Below are positions 24,352 to 34,647 of a stretch of DNA of 64,000 nucleotides, in pieces. The notes under the pieces are model-generated. The model was not told the DNA's origin, did not search any database, and saw nothing but the letters and a program-made list of their open reading frames with translations. The position numbers and the translations under genes were made by a program. The stretch's first letter is position 1; each line of letters opens with the position of its first letter. This DNA comes from Ulota crispa (taxonomy: Eukaryota > Streptophyta > Bryopsida > Orthotrichales > Orthotrichaceae). The stretch lies in the NCBI GenBank assembly GCA_963920765.1, contig OY987243.1, positions 15,934,001 to 15,998,000 on the forward strand. Reading direction: 5' to 3'.

Positions 24352-25050
24352 GTGATTCCTAGAGGAATTGGGGAACTCACTCGTGGAAGTAGGACACATG
24401 TAAAGCTGTTAGACAACATCATCTTCTTCTACAACGCAAGATATACACAAGATGGATGCTATGGAAGGCTGGTGCCTATTGCTTTGCCATTGTTTGACTC
24501 CATAGAGTGGCAGCTACTAGACATGGGAACAACTGAAGCTTCTTGTGCCAAACTGCGTCAAGACTTTCAAATAACGATGCGGCCAAACATTGGAAGCAAA
24601 TTGACACACATTTCTTGGTTCATGCCAATTGGCATTTTCATCAACTTGTTTGCAGTAGCAGAAGAACACATGCATAGGACGCCAACAATGTTTGTCTTTA
24701 GAAATGTCAATAAAGACTTATGCTCCTCATTAATGGATCAGGGGTGGGACAAAAAGATTACCATTAGAGCAGACATAATTAGAACAAAGGTACATCTTCC
24801 TTCCCTTTGTTTCCATTATCAGTTGGGCAGATCTACATTATACTCCAATTTTGTATACAACCGTAGCAAGATGGTATCACAAGGAGTATTTGAAGCTATT
24901 GACCAAAACTTAAACAAGACTATGGTTATTGTGCATTGTGAAATGGGTGACAACAAAATCAACATTGAAGTAGGCTTATCCTGGTCACTTTATGATGCCA
25001 AAAAAGAAACTGCAGTTCAAATAGAACTTGCTTTAGAGTCCGAATTCTAG
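24352..25050 (+). CDS. Unrecognised 232-aa open frame, possibly an exon of a broken gene
   Basis: I do not recognise this protein. The frame begins IPRGIGELTRGSRTHVKLL and ends ETAVQIELALESEF. It is well balanced in composition, with no signal peptide or membrane segment, and looks like real coding sequence. Its first codon is GTG, so it is more likely the inside of an exon than a true start. A short upstream stretch from ATG 24145 (MGIDMPLAVFNAQANKPHLN and 13 more residues, ending before a GT at 24247) could be an earlier exon. After the stop the same frame continues for about 36 residues (MYIISDGQATKVNTRKEK) to 25161, which suggests a stop within an older, longer gene. It may belong to a mobile element or be a host pseudogene. 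Confidence 0.4.
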   Translation: MIPRGIGELTRGSRTHVKLLDNIIFFYNARYTQDGCYGRLVPIALPLFDSIEWQLLDMGTTEASCAKLRQDFQITMRPNIGSKLTHISWFMPIGIFINLFAVAEEHMHRTPTMFVFRNVNKDLCSSLMDQGWDKKITIRADIIRTKVHLPSLCFHYQLGRSTLYSNFVYNRSKMVSQGVFEAIDQNLNKTMVIVHCEMGDNKINIEVGLSWSLYDAKKETAVQIELALESEF

Positions 25051-26313
25051 ATGTACATCATCAGTGATGGTCAGGCTACGAAAGTCAATACTAGAAAAGA
25101 GAAGATGTATATTGTTTCTATGGTCCTACCACCAAAGAAATTTGAGTTTAGAATTAGGTAGAAACTTCAATCATGGGCCCTACGTTTGGAACCCATCTGC
25201 TTCCTACGCGGGTGCACTTGGCACGCCACATGGCACTATGTAAAGCAGCAGAAGAATTCAGAGATGCTTCGCGCCTTGCAACGATTGCTTCTTCTCCTTA
25301 TAATGCATCAAACTAAGCATTATCAATGGCAGCTTCTTTATTTTGGAATATATGTGCAATTATTTGATACCAATGTTGGATTGTCTGGATGAGAGGACTT
25401 TTCTTGTTTTTTCCACCTGAATGTTGTGTGTGTTTCTGGTATGTAATCTTAGCGGCATGGTGTGAATTTTCCATTCCCTGGCAGCTCCACATTGCCAAGG
25501 AACCATATTTTTCCACAAAATATGGTGCATGGCGGATGAAGCTATGCTACAATGACATAAAAAATATGTGGTATTAGTATACAATGAAAAAATTTAAGAA
25601 TTTTGTTTTAATATATAACATAAAGAGAAAGTGCATGTTGGTAACACATAACTAGTAGATTTAATGTTTTCTTTAGAAAAGAGAATCTTTCTTGCCAGAA
25701 ACAAGCTAAGGACATTTCTACCGATGGCTCAGACTCACTCAAAGTGGATGAAAAGTGTTGAGGCCCCTCTCAAAATACTCTCAAACATTTTGTTTTAGCG
25801 AGTCTAGTAAGCCACTCTTCAAGCCACTATTCATTTACTATTCATCCTAAGTTTAGTGAGCTTTATCCTCTGCTTTCCTTGATAAGTGGTCAACTACTTA
25901 TTTATGGGATGTGTTGGAGTGTCAAGCCACCTTTTCAAATAGTACGGGTGGAGATCAAGGGGCTTGAAGCCTCGCCAAAACAGGAGAAAAACTTTGAGAG
26001 AGCCCGGACCGGTAGAGATCCCTAAGTATACATATATGGCACTCAAGGTCCACCATTTCCAAACCATGTGAAAGATCAACTTGTATTACATGAATTAGAC
26101 AAAAACCTAGACTTTGCAAAGGCCTCATATTTCATCATGAAGCTAAATTAAGTCCTGTTAGGGGTAGATGAACAAATAGTGGACATTGAAATTTAGTAAT
26201 GCATAGCAATAATCAGCAAAAATTGTCAATTAATGATGGTTTAGAGCAATCTCACCATATTGTGGGTTACTTGGTGTTCACAAAAGCATTTTATGTAAAG
26301 CCAACCCTGTGCT
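25051..26313. other. Intergenic, no gene seen
   Basis: Besides the in-frame tail of the preceding open frame, nothing was recognised. The stretch 25750-25860 has CACTATTC/TACTATTC motifs like those of plant Tourist-type elements, but no paired end was found. Confidence 0.35.
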
Positions 26314-27365
26314 TCAATTTTGTGATTGAAATCTCCTGACTCCTGCTGATTGCTCATTTGTCAGCCTCATTTTGGTGAAGTACAATTGCATTGCATCTAG
26401 TACATGCCACAACTCAAGTCTATCTCTTTTGGCTAGGCCTCTATTTAATGTGTTCTTTTCAGCATTCACAACGTCCATGTAAAACTTTTTAAGTGGATTT
26501 CCTTGGGGATTTGGATTCACTTTGAAAAGTTTGAGGGCATGCGCTCCACTAAAACATGGCTTGTTAGGTACGCTATTGCTTTTGCCACAAATGTCTTCAT
26601 CTTTGAAAATGGTCACATTGTCACCGTGAGCACCTATTAGTGATACTACTTTCTCCATTTCTTCTACAGCTGACTTCCTCAAGACATCATTGCGTATGGT
26701 CCAGATATGAATAAAATGGAGGTGGACTATCTTCTCTACAATTCTATTCAAACCATGCAGAGTGCAAATATGCACTCTATCTAATGGAATTGCAAAAATT
26801 GGTCTTCATTGTTCTTTTGTGGCTTCACCTATCAAAGGTTTGGTTGTAATTTTTTTTGAGAATAAACCTTCATTCCAAGAGTGCTTGCATCTATTACGGC
26901 TTGCAGCTTCAGCATCCACTATTGAGCCAATTCTTGGTTTCACTCGCTCCTGGGAACAGTAGATACATGAATGCAAGCTATTGGTACCATGTTTCAATCC
27001 ATAAACACAGTTGATCGGTTTCATGTCTGCAACAAAATGCCACTCAACTGAGAAATCGCCAATTCCTAGAACATTCAGCAACTGACCTTCACCTTGTAAT
27101 TTAATCAAACTAGGGATCTGGGTTTGATCAAAAACCCACTTTAGAATCTCATGTGATTCTTTTGGCACTTGAAATGATGCAATGGTCAGATCTCTCTCTG
27201 AGTGTACAAAGAAATATCGCTCACTATTAAAGTCGATATTGTTATCTAAAACTCAATTCATTAATGTGATAGATACTCTTTCCATATTTTGTGCGTGTAT
27301 GATCTCCGCTTCATCAAATTTGAGTACAAAGATCAAAGGTTTCCCATTCAATTTTGAAACAAAAT
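26314..27365 (-). pseudogene. Interrupted unrecognised protein with a CxxC motif, mobile-element-like
   Basis: One minus-strand frame stays almost open over about 350 codons and is interrupted twice. Visible stretches include LIFVLKFDEAEIIHAQNMER, VLGIGDFSVEWHFVADMKPI followed by NCVYGLKHGTNSLHSCIYC, then ICTLHGLNRIVEKIVHLHFI, and ending KRDRLELWHVLDAMQLYFTK. The D-K...G-x7-C-x2-C layout followed by a Leu/His-rich segment reminds me of uncharacterised multicopy proteins in repeat-rich eukaryotic genomes. I cannot name the family. A role as a mobile-element protein is inference only. Confidence 0.4.
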
Positions 27366-27642
27366 TAATCAGTGAATCAGAAACAAAATTAGAGTAAATT
27401 GATAATCAATAGACAAAACAATTCCAAAAGATTGATGACATACTAAGAGCTCTTCATAAATTTGGGTTGAATATAAGTAGTCTTTCATATGATAGTACAT
27501 AGTAAACACTACCTCTTTGAGTGAAGATTTAAAATAACAGAGCTTTGCCATATGTAATATAATGAAATGAGATGTAGACTATCAAGAATCCTAGTACCAT
27601 TGAAATGGACAAGCTAGAGTAAATCACTTGAAGATTTTTCTA

Positions 27643-27853
27643 TAGTGCATGACACTTATAACCAACAACTTCCAATTAAAGTGATTAACCTAAGGCTTTG
27701 TCAAAACAAAAGTTATCAAAAATTCAAGTCCACCAAGATGAAGCTTAGGATTTGTCCCACTTGGTGGTAGAATTATTTTTGAGCTAATGAATATATGTGT
27801 TGTGCTTATTTCTTGTTTAACCAATAGTTATTGGTTATAAGTGTCATGCACTA
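27643..27853. mobile_element. TA-flanked MITE, 211 bp
   Basis: TA flanks both ends. The ends are inverted copies: GTGCATGACACTTATAACCA on the left, and the same sequence on the right after reverse complement. No coding capacity. Confidence 0.7.
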
Positions 27854-28620
27854 CAGAACAAAGAAAAGCAAGAATTTTACTAAGTTGTAATCAAATGCAA
27901 ACCTAAGACGTGAAACAAATCTTTCATTTATTCAACTTTTAGAATTATATTTTTGAATGCCGTAGTTTTATCAATTCTGGTATTCAAAAACCCTCTCCTC
28001 AAGCTGTATTATTAGAAGGTTATTGGAAGTCCTTTAAAATTGGTCAAAAAATTACCAAACTAAAAACCAGAGAAAGTGGAGATAAGTTTAAATTCCATTT
28101 TCTTTGTAACTCAAAGCTTGCAGACCTCAGAGTGCTCATATGCAAACCCAAGCATGCAAAAGGAAGTGAATGGTCCTTTAGGAGTTAAACAAGATCCAAT
28201 GGTTGAATTTTGTAGAAACACATTTTGAAAGTTGTTGAGCTGGTTATTCCGGAACTCCTGTTTTTAGAGAAACTTTCAATCAAGACCCTCTTTGGGCGTT
28301 TAGGGGATAAGCTTGTTTCAAATGCAAGCAAAGTCACTTACACTTCCAATACATCAAATGAGATTTACTTCATGAATAAGTATAGCAACTTGAAATTCAA
28401 ACAACCATGTTAGAAATGGCTTGAGCTTCAAACATGGTTTACTAACATAAATCTACTATAGAAAAGACGTAAGAGATATGGTTTCTATCCTCATCAACAC
28501 CAGTACTAATCAATCCTTGACAAATAACATAAATTTGTAATTAAAATATTGACATCAATTTTAGATCTTATTCAAGGCATCTAAACCTCAATTCTGATTT
28601 TCATAATCTTGAAAACTAAA
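27854..28620. other. AT-rich spacer with two orphan piggyBac-type ends
   Basis: Two right-hand termini without partners are visible: GGTCCTTTAGGAGTTAA ending at 28188 and TGGGCGTTTAGGGGATAA ending at 28310. Otherwise no gene was seen up to the sharp inner edge of the HSP70 arm. Confidence 0.4.
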
Positions 28621-28736
28621 GGAATAACCTTCGGCTGCTTGGAATGTTTTTGGGATGTACCAAAAAAAACACTTATTTTATTTATTTTTGCCATTTTTAC
28701 CGGCTAAACTTTGTATCAAACCGCTCCAAAATACCC

Positions 28737-28865
28737 TAAGGTAGACACACCCAAAACCGACCCCTCCCCTTGGCTGACCCTTAATGTACCCAGACTGTAC
28801 ATTTCAGTTCTCCCTGGATACATAAGGTCGGAATTGAGGAGTCTGGTATGGGTGCGTCTACCTTA
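28737..28865. mobile_element. 129-bp TA-flanked MITE upstream of HSP70 (right copy)
   Basis: TA flanks both ends. The left end is AGGTAGACACACCCAAAACC and the right, reverse-complemented, is AGGTAGACGCACCCATACC. It shares the AGGTAG...CACCCATA ends of the 399-448 bp elements at 57247 and 2917, but its body is much shorter. Its presence in both arms means it predates either the duplication or the last conversion event. Confidence 0.65.
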
Positions 28866-29050
28866 ATTCGGTAAGAAAATCGGCAGCAGGAACTACGCAC
28901 CTTCCCAACACAGGGTTCCGCCACAAGTAAGCTTAAGTTATTCCGGTGAGGGCAGAGCCGTCGATTCAAGCGTCGTCCACGTGGACGACCAGGATCTGAG
29001 CGACGGGGGCGGAAGGAAGGACAGTTTCAGAGAGGCTCGGAAGTCCGCCG

Positions 29051-29150
29051 GAGCTTCCCGGAGCTTCCCGGAGCTTCCCGGAGCTTCCCGGTGCTTCTCA
29101 GAGCTTCGCAGGGTTTCCAAAACCTTCCGAGGGCTTCCGAAGTTCCCAGC
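29051..29150 (+). promoter_or_regulatory. 10-bp periodic heat-shock-element-like array
   Basis: Ten successive decamers: GAGCTTCCCG four times, then GTGCTTCTCA, GAGCTTCGCA, GGGTTTCCAA, AACCTTCCGA, GGGCTTCCGA and AGTTCCCAGC. TTC stays at one phase for nearly 100 bp, and the triplet five bases later is GGA, GGT, AGA, AGG, AAA, AGG or AAG. Heat shock factor sites are alternating nTTCn and nGAAn pentamers, so this looks like a long array with weak GAA half-sites. It begins 334 bp before the start codon. A separate TTTCAGAGAGGCTCGGAAG lies just upstream. No clear TATA box was seen. Confidence 0.6.
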
Positions 29151-29384
29151 CGTTGCGATACTTAGGTCTCGCTGCTCCTCCTCCTCCTTTCATTTCATTT
29201 CATTTCTGTGTAACAAGGTTCCCGAACGCTGTGAGTTTTGCAAAGAGAGTCAGACGTTTTGCAGAGAGAGACGTTTTTGCAGAGAGAAGTTTTTGCGGCC
29301 TGTTGAGTTGTAGGGCGAGAAGCAGGAGATTTGGATTTTATTGCCGCCAGCATTCGACCGAGGGATTTGGAAAAGAGCGCAGCC

Positions 29385-31725
29385 ATGGCCGGCAAGGGCG
29401 AGGGTCCTGCCATCGGCATCGACTTGGGCACGACGTACAGTTGCGTGGGCGTGTGGCAGCATGACCGCGTGGAGATCATCGCCAACGACCAGGGCAACCG
29501 GACCACGCCCAGCTATGTGGCGTTCACCGACACGGAGCGCCTCATCGGCGACGCCGCCAAGAACCAGGTGGCCATGAATCCGACCAACACGGTCTTCGGT
29601 GAGTTCGCAAAGTCCGGTCTTGTGTGATTTTGATATTGTTTCTTCCGCTGGGATCTGTTGCATCGCGGGGTGCTAGGTTAGGTCGTTCAGTGTATCCCTC
29701 GCTGGTTTTTTCGCGGCGGCAGGAGCGAAGCGTTTACTTTGTTTCGTTGAAGGCTAGATGTGTGTGTGGGTGGGGGCGCGGCAAGGTCGGCTTCGTTGGC
29801 AAGGTCGTGTGTCGTAGGTGCTTTTGTAGCGCGACCGGGCTGTTTTTCGGGAGTTGCATTGAAATTGTTGTGTAGTAAGTTGGTTCTCTTTGCTGCACAG
29901 TCCGTGGGCGTCAGTTGGAGGGATAGCTGTGGTGATGTCCTTGGAAGCGGAGTGCTAACTGTGCTGTTTACGTGGACGTGATGTAGATGCGAAGAGGTTG
30001 ATCGGGAGGCGGTTCAGTGATGCCTCCGTCCAGAGTGACATGAAGCTGTGGCCGTTCAAGGTGACGCCTGGGCCCGGAGAGAAGCCGATGATCAGCGTTG
30101 AATATAAGGGTGAGACGAAGACGTTCGCGGCAGAGGAGGTATCGTCGATGGTGTTGATTAAGATGAAGGAGATCGCGGAGGCGTACCTCGGGTCTACCAT
30201 CAAGAACGCCGTGGTGACAGTGCCGGCGTACTTCAACGATTCGCAAAGGCAGGCGACGAAGGACGCGGGGGTGATCGCGGGGCTGAACGTACTGCGAATC
30301 ATCAACGAGCCGACGGCAGCCGCCATCGCTTACGGGTTGGACAAGAAGGCGACGTCGGTGGGCGAGAAGAACGTGCTGATCTTCGATTTGGGAGGCGGTA
30401 CGTTCGATGTGTCGATTCTGACGATCGAGGAGGGCATCTTCGAGGTGAAGGCGACGGCGGGAGACACCCATCTGGGAGGGGAGGACTTCGACAACAGGAT
30501 GGTGAACCACTTCGTGCAGGAGTTCAAGCGCAAGTACAAGAAGGATATCGGTAGCAATCCGCGCGCCTTGAGGAGGCTGAGGACAGCCGCTGAGAGGGCG
30601 AAGAGGACGCTGTCGTCGACGGCACAGACGACGATCGAGATCGACTCGCTGTACGAGGGCGTGGATTTCTACTCGACTATCACACGGGCGCGGTTCGAGG
30701 AGTTGAACATGGACATGTTTAGGAAGTGCATGGAGCCGGTGGAGAAGTCGCTGAGGGACGCGAAGATGGACAAGGGAGCCATCCACGACGTGGTGCTGGT
30801 CGGGGGGTCGACGCGTATCCCGAAGGTGCAGCAGCTGCTGCAGGACTTCTTCAACGGGAAGGAGCTGTGCAAAAGCATCAACCCGGACGAGGCGGTGGCG
30901 TACGGGGCGGCGGTGCAGGCGGCGATCCTGTCCGGGGAGGGCAACGAGAAGGTGCAGGACTTGTTGCTGCTGGACGTGACGCCGCTGTCGTTGGGTCTGG
31001 AGACGGCGGGAGGCGTGATGACGGTGCTGATTGCCCGGAACACGACGATCCCGACGAAGAAGGAGCAGGTGTTTTCGACGTACTCGGACAACCAGCCGGG
31101 AGTGCTGATCCAGGTGTACGAGGGCGAGAGGGCGCGGACGCGGGACAACAACCTGCTGGGGAAGTTCGAGCTGTCGGGGATCCCGCCGGCGCCGCGGGGC
31201 GTGCCGCAGATCACGGTGTGCTTCGACATCGACGCGAACGGCATATTGAACGTGTCGGCGGAGGACAAGACGACGGGGCAGAAGAACAAGATCACGATCA
31301 CGAACGACAAGGGGCGGCTGTCGAAGGACGAGATCGAGAAGATGGTGCAGGAGGCGGAGAAGTACAAGTCGGAGGACGAGGACCACAAGAAGAAGATCGA
31401 GGCGAAGAACGGGCTGGAGAACTATGCGTACAACATGAGGAACACGATCAAGGACGAGAAGATCGCGTCGAACCTGGACGCGGCGGACAAGAAGAAGATC
31501 GAGGACGCGGTGGAGGCGGCGATCCAGTGGCTGGACCAGAACCAGCTGGCGGAGAGCGACGAGTTCGACGACAAGATGAAGGAGTTGGAGGGCGTGTGCA
31601 ACCCGATCATCGCGCGCATGTACCAGGGGGGAGGTGCGGGAGGCGGCGAGGGCGCGGCTCCGTCGTACGCGCGGGACGAGTCGCCGCCGGCGGGAGCGGG
31701 GCCGAAGATCGAGGAGGTGGACTAA
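29385..31725 (+). CDS. HSP70: Cytosolic HSP70, right copy, 650 aa
   Basis: Same gene as the left copy, in the opposite orientation. Exon 1 is 29385-29598 and exon 2 is 29987-31725, with a GT-AG intron of 388 bp. The protein starts [19 protein letters not shown] and ends GPKIEEVD. It therefore belongs to the cytosolic/nuclear plant HSP70 group rather than the BiP (HDEL), plastid or mitochondrial groups. Signature motifs of the ATPase domain, the substrate-binding domain (starting near residue 390) and a lid with a Gly-rich tail are intact. The leader holds a run of CTCC repeats and three purine-rich GCAGAGAGA-type repeats. The first ATG of the leader is the chosen start. Regulation by heat shock factor is likely from the upstream array. 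Both copies look functional. Confidence 0.97.
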
Positions 31726-32635
31726 GCCGGGGGTGGGGAGTCTGTTGTGTGATAGGCGCCCGACACAAGGCGGAGGATCGTTTGGGACGTGACGCGTTAG
31801 GCAGGCAGAGGAGCGCCCTTGACTGTGCCAGTGTTGTGTGAATTCTGGGGTGCGCTTGACAGGGCGGTTTCTGAAGTGTAGGCGAGATTAGTGGGTAGGG
31901 TATCGCCGAGGGTTGGAAGAGGGGGAATGCGGCGAGTTGGATTTAGCTCCGGATCGGGGTTGGAATTTTGTACTGTTAAGATGAGAGGGCGGTATCGCGG
32001 GATCCGTTTTGGAACCGGGAGGCGGCCTGAGGAAATTTATGTCCCGCATGGACGGTTGACAAGCTAAGTGCGCACGTGCGTGTTTGTATCTAGTAGTTGT
32101 AGCGGAGTGTGTCGTGTGTTGCGGGGTATGTGGTTTGGCTATGTTGTGGTGGTGGAAGTGGTTGGATGTTGGAAGCTGTGGATGGCTAGTCGGCCTGAAC
32201 GTGGGTTTCGCTCAGTGGCGAGCGAGCCCGTGGTTGCATCGCTTGTTGTAGATGTGAGGTATTTTTTTTTTTCCGATTTGGAATCGTCGGCCATGTTGTG
32301 TGTGGTGTGATTTATTCGCGTTTTGGTGATTGGGGCGCCGGAATGGTCATGCCGTGGATTGGGGTTACGTTGGGGCTGTACTTATAGTTGGTAGCTTTTT
32401 TGTGCGCCTATCGTTGGAAGGTTGTGGGTTGTATTGGCGTTAGTGTTCGGGAATTTTTTTCTTTCACCAGCTAAAAACGGGCATCTTTTGTACTGAACCG
32501 GTTTTCTTGCATACTGTGCCGGATATATTTCTAAATTTACATAGTAATATACTGTGTTTAGATCTTTTAGTAAAATTTAACCGGGTTTTTTTTGTTGGCA
32601 ATTTCAAATTGCAACCGAGTTTTTAGCCATTTCCG

Positions 32636-33177
32636 TTAACCCTTAGCTCCTCAACGCCCGAGGGCCGTTTATTTCGCCCGTCTGAATTTTGTTCAGGGAT
32701 ACTGAAAGTTTTTTGAAGATTTTTTGTGTGATTATTATATCTAAATTGTTGTGGAAGTCTAATTTCAAGTCTAATTTCAAGTCTAATTTCAGCATCAAGA
32801 GTCTCAGTAACATGATTTGTCTACTCAAGATTTTGTGCAAGGGTGTCCATTGCAAATCTTCACTTTCTAGTGTTTGAAGGATAGATTTTGAGAAGCCATA
32901 AATTGATTGGGGTTATGCATGTTGTATTTTACATATTCTTATTTTTTTGGTACCCTCAATTTTAGGTCTGAGATGCAAAAAGATGATAGAAAGACTTCAA
33001 ATCACTTTCCTAGTTTTAACAGCGTCATGATCAAACTTTATAATCTTTCAATCCATAAGTGAAATAGTTGTGATTTCTTTTTGTATGCAAGCTATAACAT
33101 GTCTACTTTGAATATGTACGATTACATTTCAAAGAAAATTGGTATACTCCAAAATTCTAGGGGTGTTGAGGGGTTAA
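32636..33177. mobile_element. piggyBac-type MITE, 542 bp
   Basis: TTAA at both ends. The left end reads TTAACCCTTAGCTCCTCAAC and the right, reverse-complemented, TTAACCCCTCAACACCCC; they align if the left carries a few extra bases. A further single end (GGGCATTGAGGTGTTAA) stops at 33405 and may belong to a second, adjoining copy. The left HSP70 flank has no counterpart. Confidence 0.6.
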
Positions 33178-33510
33178 GCGCCCCTTCGAGGGTATATTGT
33201 CAATGGGGCCTACAATGTCATTTCATTTAAAAAAAAATTTGTACGGTGAAATTAGCCATGGTTGGTCCCCATCTGCAGAGAATATAGTCCTTTTGCAAAT
33301 CTCATAGTCACTTTTTTTGGATGTAATTTTCCAAGCTGTAGTGGCCATTAAACCCCCCATTTTCTCCCAAATCCAAAATTAGTTCTGGGCATTGAGGTGT
33401 TAATGCCTTGTAAGGTTTTTGTGGGGTCACCCACCTTGGACCCACCATTGCTGATTTTTTGCCATTTCCACCAGCTAACAATCAACTAGCAGTCGGTTTT
33501 TCCCGCACAT

Positions 33511-33838
33511 TAGGGGGCTTCAAATATGAAATCTGGCCTTCAAACTTCTCACCTCACGGATCTCCGCTCACTAGTGAATTGTTTTTGTTCCCTAGCATGT
33601 GCAAAGTTTGAGACACCTGTGAGTTTGTGTAAATTTCTACGAAATAAATTTTGGGGTTTGAGGATGCAAGTGAATGAGCTCCGTGAAGCCACAAAAGTGA
33701 GTTTATGAAGTTCACTCCTCACGTGAATCACGTTAGGAGTGAAGTCCAGAGGTGAGTCACATCAAGGTTCACTAGTGAATTCACAAAGGTGAATCGTGAC
33801 GTGAGTCACCGAAAAAAGTTGATGCTTGAAGCCCCCTA
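33511..33838. mobile_element. TA-flanked MITE, GGGGGCTTCAA family, 328 bp
   Basis: The left end is TAGGGGGCTTCAAATATG and the right, reverse-complemented, is TAGGGGGCTTCAAGCATC. The interior is rich in TTCACTAGTGAA and GTGAGTCA motifs. It is the better-preserved partner of 23461-23774. It is absent from the left HSP70 flank. Confidence 0.75.
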
Positions 33839-33940
33839 TTGATTGGCGTGGAATGAGTCGCGCGTGAGTCATGTATTTTGTTGGTTTTTACTTGGAGAGT
33901 TGGAGGCAGCATTGGACGTTCTGCCACTCCAAATCACATG

Positions 33941-34171
33941 TAAGGTCAGAGGTTCTAATTCCAATTAGGCTCTAATTGTGATTAGCTTTAGGAACATCTG
34001 ACATTTTACAAGAAATATATATAACTATCATTGATGAGTTAGGTAGGCTTAGCAATATGCTAAGCCTACCTAACTCATCAATGACAGTTATAGATATTTC
34101 TTGTAAAATGTCGGATGTTCCTAAAACTGATCACAATTAGAGCTTGATCGGAATTAGAACCTCTAACCTTA
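33941..34171. mobile_element. Near-perfect foldback (hairpin) element, 231 bp
   Basis: Two arms of 113 bp flank a 5-base loop (AATAT at 34054-34058). The arms differ at about nine positions with no net indel. The ends are TAAGGTCAGAGGTTC and its near-inverse, so a TA target is possible. The transcript would form a long hairpin, a possible source of small RNAs. The left HSP70 flank lacks it. Confidence 0.85.
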
Positions 34172-34346
34172 GTGGCACTCTTTGGCGCAGTAGTGGAATA
34201 ATTGTGGTTTTGCTGCTTTGTTGAGTTTTGTTTGTGCAGTTGTTTGAACGGACATGTGTGGTAGGGTTGATGGTTTTTCTAGTATGTGCATTCAAATTAC
34301 TTTGTGTTTTTTTAGCTCTGGATGTTGTTTGCGCTTGTGTTCACTT

Positions 34347-34426
34347 TTAACCCTACATCGCCCAAGGGGACGGAATCTGTCCCCATTTGCGACTATTTTC
34401 ACAAACCCTAGGCGGTGTAGGATTAA
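34347..34426. mobile_element. Minimal piggyBac-type MITE, 80 bp
   Basis: TTAA at both ends. The left end is TTAACCCTACATCGCCCAAG and the right, reverse-complemented, is TTAATCCTACACCGCCTAGG. Between them sits a palindrome-like GGGGACGGAATCTGTCCCC, also seen in the element at 12688. The left HSP70 flank has an uninterrupted counterpart at this point (around GCTTTTCTTCTTGTGG, read from the minus strand near 4725). Confidence 0.8.
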
Positions 34427-34647
34427 TCTTGTGGCCCTCGTTGCTGTTGGTCGGATTGGTTTTGCTGCTGGCTGGTATACATGGTGTCTATGCTGCTTGT
34501 TTTGAGGGTACATTTGAGCTTGGTATAATTATGGTTTGACTTGTCTTTTTTGGTGATGTTGTTCTATGCTTTCTCTTTGTATTAGGACTCAAGGGACTTA
34601 AAGATTGGTGTCGCCGGCAGTTTTTTTAATCAGAGCTTTGTTTGTTG

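Larger units (their letters stand above)
28621..32072. repeat. Right arm of the HSP70 inverted repeat, 3,452 bp
   Basis: Reverse-complement match to 5632-9083 with no difference found in coding, intron, leader, promoter or 3' DNA. The spacer between arms is 19,537 bp. Beyond 32072 the match decays at once to a diverged but still alignable flank. Confidence 0.95.

Noticed and set aside
29331-29384. Amino-terminal extension of HSP70 starting 54 bases before the ATG
   Set aside because: That frame begins with TTG, not ATG. The first ATG gives the canonical [15 protein letters not shown] start.
30726-31841. 371-aa open frame in another reading frame of HSP70, mirrored at 5863-6978
   Set aside because: Gly/Arg/Asp-rich shadow frame inside the true HSP70 coding exon.
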